DNA of 64,000 nt from Paractinoplanes bogorensis (lineage in GTDB: Bacteria > Actinomycetota > Actinomycetes > Mycobacteriales > Micromonosporaceae): assembly GCF_018829635.1 (NCBI RefSeq), contig NZ_JAHKKG010000011.1, positions 372,001 to 436,000 on the forward strand, read 5' to 3'. The translations under genes were made by a program, and so were the position numbers. The notes under the pieces were generated by a model that was given only the letters and a program-made list of their open reading frames with translations, was not told the DNA's origin and searched no databases. This document shows, piece by piece, positions 53,753 to 64,000 of this stretch (position 1 is the stretch's first letter; each line of letters opens with the position of its first letter).

Positions 53753-53914
53753 TCAGAGATCGGCGTCCACGAACGAGTTGAACCCGCCCGGCCCCTCCAG
53801 TGTGTCGGGCGAACGGACCCGCTCGATCGCCGCGCGCAGGGCCGGGCTGAGCTCGGCCAGCAGGTCGTCGTCGGCCTCGAGCGGGTCGACAGGCTCCGGC
53901 TCCTGGTTCTCCAT
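53753..53914 (-). CDS. FxsA-like RiPP precursor peptide with FNS-FVD core
   Basis: 53 residues from ATG 53914, which has GGAGG at the ideal 5-nt distance; an ATG at 53926 would add four. An acidic helical leader (ADDDLLAELSPALRAAIERV) leads to the C-terminal GGFNSFVDADL. FNS is the FxS signature of FxsA substrates, but the motif is internal, followed directly by a second aromatic-x-x unit FVD and then ADL, instead of ending in FxSxx-COOH. Both triplets fit the aromatic-X-X pattern used by cyclophane-forming radical SAM enzymes. It is 4 bases upstream of that enzyme. The translation was worked out by hand codon by codon. Confidence 0.85.
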   Translation of the reverse strand: MENQEPEPVDPLEADDDLLAELSPALRAAIERVRSPDTLEGPGGFNSFVDADL

Positions 53915-53972
53915 CTGTGCCTCCATTCGCCGGAACCCGCCTTCCGCAGTTCTCGAACCTGTCGACGACCGC

Positions 53973-54914
53973 CTAACGCACCACGATACGGGCCGTGTTG
54001 TTGCCCGGCCGCGACTCGGTGCCGTCGATGATCGTGCCCGACACCCGGACCGTGCCGTTGCGGCCCGGCGCCGACTTGATCTTCAGCGGCACGGTGTGAC
54101 CGACCCGGCCGTAACCCGAGTGGATCGTCGGGAAGTAGCTCTCGAAGTTGCAGCGCACCTGCTTGGACTCCGGGAGCTTCTGGTAGTCCGTGCCCTCGGT
54201 CCAGCACCACTCCGACGGCAGGATGACCGTGCCGGACGGCGCCGTGATCAGCGCGCCCGGGCCGCCGCCGTCGGACGGGCCGTGGTTGACGACCTCGAAC
54301 GACAGATCGACGGTGTCACCCACGGTGCCGCGCACGGGAGGCACGGTGACCGAGACGTCGAGCGTGTTGCGACGGCTCCAGATGGCGAAGTCGTCCGAGG
54401 CCAGCACCTCGCCGTTGCCGGGCGTGACCGAGACGGCGGCGTAGAACTGGTCGGGCCCCCACAGGTTGCGGCCGAACTCGGCCCGGAAGGCGGGCCGGCC
54501 CGCCGCGTCGACCAGCGGCAGCGACTCACCCGGGGCCAGCGTGCGCCCCACGACGCAGGTCGCCTCGGACGGTCCGTAGACCCAGGGAGCGCCCTCGTCG
54601 TCGGGCCAGTAGTCGGGGAACGTGCAGTCGCCGAAGCTGCCCTTGAGCGCCGCGCCCTCGGGCAGGGTGATCATGATGGCGGGGACCTCAGCCGGCTCGG
54701 TGCCCTCGTTGCGGATCTCGGCGCGGATCGGCCGGCGGTCGCCGCCCCCGATCCGGGTCTGCGGCGTGTTGAGGTCGGACACCGAGACGACGAGGCCGGG
54801 AGTCTCGGGGTCGTCCGCGGCCTGTGCGGCGGCGGGTGCGATGACGAGCGTGGCCGCCGAGAGTGCGACGGCCCCCGCGCCGACGCGTCTCCAGACGGAC
54901 TGAGTGCGACGCAT
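53973..54914 (-). CDS. Secreted protein with repeat/CARDB-like beta-sandwich domains
   Basis: 313 residues. A signal peptide (RVGAGAVALSAATLVIAPAAAQA) is followed by two Ig-like or DUF11/CARDB-like sandwiches: RPIRAEIRNEGTEPAEVPAIMITLPEG and VGDTVDLSFEVVNHGPSDGGGPGALITAPSG. Cys residues occur in the positions expected for disulfides. No catalytic motif; probably a surface or matrix protein. It lies 58 bases upstream of the RiPP precursor on the same strand, so joint transcription is possible but a functional link is unproven. Confidence 0.78.
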   Translation of the reverse strand: MRRTQSVWRRVGAGAVALSAATLVIAPAAAQAADDPETPGLVVSVSDLNTPQTRIGGGDRRPIRAEIRNEGTEPAEVPAIMITLPEGAALKGSFGDCTFPDYWPDDEGAPWVYGPSEATCVVGRTLAPGESLPLVDAAGRPAFRAEFGRNLWGPDQFYAAVSVTPGNGEVLASDDFAIWSRRNTLDVSVTVPPVRGTVGDTVDLSFEVVNHGPSDGGGPGALITAPSGTVILPSEWCWTEGTDYQKLPESKQVRCNFESYFPTIHSGYGRVGHTVPLKIKSAPGRNGTVRVSGTIIDGTESRPGNNTARIVVR

Positions 54915-54978
54915 TGATCACCTCCAGTGAGGATGGATGAATGCGCCGCACTCTACATACGACAGTCAAGCGGGCTTG

Positions 54979-57141
<2,163 letters not shown>

Positions 57142-57166
57142 GAGGGGTCTCCTTCTGCAGATGTCG

Positions 57167-58473
57167 TCAGCCGACGAGCCGGGCGATGGACCGCAGCGGG
57201 ATCCGCAGCCATCCGGGCCGGTGCCGGGATTCGTACGCGGCCTCGTAGACCGCCTTGTCGAGCTCGTACGCCGCCAGCAGCGAGCCCTGCTGCCGCGGGT
57301 CGGCGCCGGACACGTTGGCGTAGCCGTCGCAGAACGCGGCCCGGTTGCGGTCGACCCACTCGCGGGCGCGGGCGGCCAGGTGCTCGTCCTCGTCCTGGTC
57401 GACCAGCAGCTGGTAGGCCGCGTATTCGTAGGAGCGCAGCACCCCGGCCACGTCACGCAGCGGGGAGTCGGGCCGGCGGCGCTCGTCCAGCGGTGCGCCC
57501 GGCTCACCCTCGAAGTCGATCAGCAGCCACGCCTCGGGGACCCGCAGCACCTGACCGAGGTGCAGGTCGCCGTGCACCCGCTGCACGGTGATCTCTTCGC
57601 CGGCCAGCTCCCGGAACTTGGCCTCGATGGTCGGCACGTACTGCTGGATCTCGGCCACCGACTGGGCCGCCTCGCGCAGCCGGGAGAGCACGGCGTCGAC
57701 CGGGAACGTGGCCGGGCCCGAACCGAGCGCCCCGGCCAGGTCGGCGTGCACCGAGGCCACCGCCTCGCCCAGCCGGTAGGACTCGCCCTGGAAGTCACCG
57801 CCCACCTCGTCGGCCCCGAACTCGGCGTCGGCGAACAGGTCGCGGGCCGACGCCGTGGCCATGGCCCAGCCCTCGGCCGAGTTGCCGGCATATTGGGTGA
57901 CCATGCCGAGCGGGCACGGCTCGCCGCCCTCGGTGGTCTGGAAACTGCCGAGGAGCCGGGCCACGTGCGCGTTGCCGCGGCGGCCGAGCACCTGGTTGAG
58001 CTCGATGTCGGGGTTGATCCCGGCCGAGACCCGGCGGAACACCTTGAGGATGGCGTCCTGCTCGAAGATCACGCTGGTGTTGCTCTGCTCGGCGTCGAAC
58101 ACCCGCGGCCACAGGTCGACCGGGAACTCGGCACCCGGCTCGGGTTCGAAGGTGACGTCACCGACCGTGCCGCCCGCCGCGATCAGCGCGAGCAGCTTGC
58201 GCGCGGCCGCGGTGTCGTAGAGCGCGTCGTAGCCGATCCGGTCGCCGTCGGTGCCGATCGTCGCCACTTCGCTGTATTCGATGATCGGGCCCGAACCCCA
58301 GGCCACGACCACCTGATACCGCTCGGAGCTGCCGTCGGTGTACTCGACGTCGATCAGCACCAGGTCGAGATTGTCGTCCAGGGGCGTGGTCGACGCCTCC
58401 TTGACCGACGACAGGGTGCGGGACTTGCCCGCGTACCACCTCTGCTGCGGCAGCCATTCGGCGAAAGGCAACG

Positions 58474-58477
<4 letters not shown>
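57167..58477 (-). CDS. mak: Maltokinase
   Basis: 436 residues from ATG 58477, which overlaps the treS stop (ATGA) and has GAGGAGAAG upstream. WLPQQRWYAGKSR is the family N-terminal signature; VQRVHGDLHLGQVLR and LLIDFEGEPG carry the aminoglycoside-phosphotransferase-like catalytic Asp residues. It phosphorylates maltose to maltose-1-phosphate, the substrate of GlgE. In some species it is fused to TreS; here it is separate but translationally coupled. Confidence 0.94.
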
Positions 58478-60255
<1,778 letters not shown>

Positions 60256-60302
60256 CAGGTTCCCCACCTACCCACCCGCAGGTACTTGAATCTTCACTTC
60301 GA

Positions 60303-62267
<1,965 letters not shown>

Positions 62268-62397
62268 GATCTCCACCGTAATCTTCGTGGGGCGCGGGCG
62301 GGTGCGGCTGAACCAGACCGCCGTCAGGGCATACTTCTCCGCAGTGGAGGCGCCGCAAACGACAGCGTGCCGATGCGCCCAACCTACCGGAGTCCGC

Positions 62398-63162
62398 TCA
62401 GGCCGGCTCATCCAGGCGCGGCTTCGCACCACCGATGAATTCCGCCAATTCCGCGGTACGGATCATCCGTTCATGCTTACCGAGTTTGATCATCGGAACG
62501 TTACCGGCCAGCAAAATAACGTTTCCCGCTCGTCGGCCGCGAAGTACCGCGGACGGGCCCAGCAGCATCGGATCGTCGAACGCGGTCCGGATCGTCGCCA
62601 TCTGAATCCGGGTGTGCGCGAGCGGCGGTACGTCGGTCAGGTTCGCCACCAGAAGACCGTCCGGGCGCAGCGCGCGCCGGGCCGCCCCGGCGAACCCGGT
62701 CGAGGACACACTGGCCGGCATCGCGGCGCCCACAAAGACATCCACGACGATCAGGTCGTACTGCTCGGCCTTCTCCACGGCCGCGCGGGCGTCCTCGATC
62801 TCCACCCGGATCGAGTCGTCGAACGGCAGGAACCGTTCCACCAACGTGAGCAGGGCCGCGTCCCGGTCGACGACCAGCTGCTCGGTGCCCGGGCGCAGAT
62901 GGGCGATCAGCCGGGGGATGGTCAGCCCGCCGCCGCCCAGGTGCAACACCCGCCGCGCCCGGCTCAGGCGCACCACGCGGCCCAGCTCCTGCGCGTACGG
63001 GAAGTGCATGTACTCCGGGTCGGCCAGGTCCACGTATGACTGCGGGACGTCGTCGACCAGCACCGTCCAGCCCCGCGGACGGGCCGGATCGGGGCGTAAC
63101 TCGGCCATCCCGAAGTCGATCGCCGCGTGGACGGGAGCGCGTCGGTTGCCGTGCGGTCCCAT
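62398..63162 (-). CDS. Spermidine synthase-like methyltransferase-fold protein
   Basis: 254 residues from ATG 63162. VPQSYVDLADPEYMHFPYAQELGRVV and RRVLHLGGGGLTIPRLIAHLRPGTEQLVVDRDAAL are the spermidine-synthase-like N region and nucleotide-binding loop; VEIEDARAAVEKAEQYDLIVVDVFVG is the DxR/DVF strand. True polyamine activity is doubtful, because the aminopropyl-acceptor site is not recognisable. It is upstream of glgE by 130 bases, same strand. Confidence 0.83.
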   Translation of the reverse strand: MGPHGNRRAPVHAAIDFGMAELRPDPARPRGWTVLVDDVPQSYVDLADPEYMHFPYAQELGRVVRLSRARRVLHLGGGGLTIPRLIAHLRPGTEQLVVDRDAALLTLVERFLPFDDSIRVEIEDARAAVEKAEQYDLIVVDVFVGAAMPASVSSTGFAGAARRALRPDGLLVANLTDVPPLAHTRIQMATIRTAFDDPMLLGPSAVLRGRRAGNVILLAGNVPMIKLGKHERMIRTAELAEFIGGAKPRLDEPA

Positions 63163-63254
63163 CCCGGTGACCCTACTCAGTTTCCGCCCCGGCGCCGCCG
63201 AGAGGTACTGCGAGACGCGGACCGACCGGGCCGCGCCGGAGCGGAGGAGACCAC

Positions 63255-63881
63255 GTGGCTGGACCGTCTGTCGAGCTGTCGCCCGTCATCGCGGCGAGCA
63301 CGCACTGGCTTGCGCGTGCCTACCCGGCGGGTAACAACGACACGATCGCCCACACGCTGGCCGAGTTGCAGGCCCGGCAGGCCGTCACGGTGGCGGCGTG
63401 GCTGCGCTACCCGACCGAGGTCGACGCGGCGCTGGTCGCGATCGCCGGCCCCGGCGGCTCGGCGGTGCTCGACTGGCGCGCCGGCAGCGAGCCCGAGGAC
63501 GAGGAGGCCGAGGAGGAGGGCTGGCGCACCTGGGTCGACGAGGTCGTGGTGAGCTGGGCCGCGTGCCTGCTGGCCGACCCGTCACTGGCCCACCGGGCGG
63601 TCGACGCCGTGATCGCGGCGGTGCCGCTGTCGGAGGACCGGCCGCTGCCCTACCCGCGCCGGACCGGCGGGGCGCCGGCCGAGTTCCGGCGGCTGCTCGA
63701 GCCCGACCTGCGTGACCGCGACGCCTCGGTGCTGCTGCGCCACCCCGACCTGCTCGAGCCGGTGGCCGAGATGCACCGCGACACCTTGCTGTATCTCTTG
63801 GGCGTCGCCTCCGGCTCGCCGGGGATTGCGCCCCTCGGGGCCGACGTCGCGGACACCGAAAAAGACCTCGGCTTCGCCTAG
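63255..63881 (+). CDS. Uncharacterised cytosolic protein ending in a hairpin
   Basis: 208 residues from GTG 63255 (GGAGGAGACCAC upstream). Mostly helical, with an acidic loop (EPEDEEAEEEG) and WVDEVVVSWAACLLADPSLAHRAVDAVI. No family recognised, no signal or membrane segment. The last ~20 codons form one arm of a 98-nt inverted repeat, so its C-terminal sequence (GADVADTEKDLGFA) is constrained by RNA structure. Confidence 0.65.
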   Translation: MAGPSVELSPVIAASTHWLARAYPAGNNDTIAHTLAELQARQAVTVAAWLRYPTEVDAALVAIAGPGGSAVLDWRAGSEPEDEEAEEEGWRTWVDEVVVSWAACLLADPSLAHRAVDAVIAAVPLSEDRPLPYPRRTGGAPAEFRRLLEPDLRDRDASVLLRHPDLLEPVAEMHRDTLLYLLGVASGSPGIAPLGADVADTEKDLGFA

Positions 63882-63919
63882 TCTTTTTCGGTGCCCGCGA
63901 CGTCGACGGGCGCAATCCC
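63822..63919. repeat. 98-nt imperfect inverted repeat across a stop codon
   Basis: Three blocks pair in order: GGGATTGCGCCC (63822-63833) with 63908-63919, CGACGTCGCGG (63842-63852) with 63895-63905, and CACCGAAAAAGAC (63854-63866) with 63881-63893, around a 14-nt loop. The left arm has 6 extra bases and one mismatch splits the inner blocks. The stop TAG sits at the loop/arm boundary. Confidence 0.8.
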
Positions 63920-63942
63920 GACTTGCCTTGCGCTCAGATCAG

Positions 63943-63974
63943 AAGCCGGCACCCAACTTTGGGTGCCGGCTTTT
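63943..63974 (+). terminator. Rho-independent terminator with U-tract
   Basis: AAGCCGGCACCCA pairs with TGGGTGCCGGCTT and is followed by TTTTGTCGTT. A canonical intrinsic terminator, rare in form for a high-GC genome, 62 bases after the preceding stop. Confidence 0.85.
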
Positions 63975-64000
63975 GTCGTTGAGCGTGACCGCTCACGCAC

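Noticed and set aside
54967..54978. CAAGC-GG-GCTTG mini-hairpin just after glgB
   Set aside because: A 5-bp stem with a 2-base loop is too weak to call a terminator.

Overview
The window is high-GC actinobacterial chromosome, most likely from a Micromonosporaceae member such as an Actinoplanes relative. The evidence is very GC-rich third codon positions, many GTG starts, 4-base start/stop overlaps, a CebR-type cellulase operator, a GlgE-TreS-maltokinase-GlgB operon, an F420-type (Ddn-like) reductase and an FxsB-type radical-SAM peptide cluster. The genus is inferred from this content, not proven. No rRNA, tRNA, CRISPR array, transposase or integrase was recognised.

Layout. 1-4.95 kb: the end of a sugar-phosphate isomerase/epimerase gene joined to a secreted sugar dehydrogenase with a PKD domain, then a phosphate-transporter cassette (Pit, small membrane protein, DUF3349). 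4.96-6.5 kb: divergent SDR and TetR genes around a perfect palindrome. 6.4-10.8 kb: a putative conflict module of a SLOG-type nucleotide-sensor protein, a possible 29-residue peptide and a 1127-residue caspase-like/NACHT-like/TPR protein. 10.8-20.7 kb: GlpQ-type phosphodiesterase, two poorly known genes, a fused glycyl-tRNA synthetase, an acyl-CoA dehydrogenase, a FUSC transporter and a Tat-exported isomerase-like protein. 20.8-29.4 kb: ROK regulator, a GGDEF protein, a secreted GH2 enzyme, and a CBM2-GH6 cellulase behind a perfect CebR box.

29.4-36.5 kb: a PP2C phosphatase, a membrane-anchored secreted protein, and a redox operon of a two-heme membrane protein, a NuoF-like flavoprotein/ferredoxin, a thioredoxin lipoprotein and CcdA. 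36.5-47.1 kb: PspC protein, an HTH-MFS pair, a CDF metal exporter, PP2C, Tex, a membrane Ser/Thr kinase, and a four-gene run of GNAT, DUF4240, VOC and Ddn-like genes. 47.1-49.8 kb: an aldo/keto reductase whose reading frame continues upstream into a long repetitive frame of unlike composition.

49.75-53.9 kb, minus strand: a compact RiPP operon. A 53-residue precursor that automated calling would easily miss, ending with consecutive FNS and FVD motifs, is followed 4 bases later by an FxsB-like radical SAM/SPASM enzyme, then an overlapping HExxH protein and an overlapping MFS exporter. This and the SLOG/caspase-NACHT module are the strongest candidates for undescribed biology. 54.98-62.3 kb: the complete alpha-glucan operon glgE-treS-mak-glgB. 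The window ends with a spermidine-synthase-like gene and an uncharacterised gene that runs into a 98-nt imperfect hairpin followed by a U-tailed terminator.
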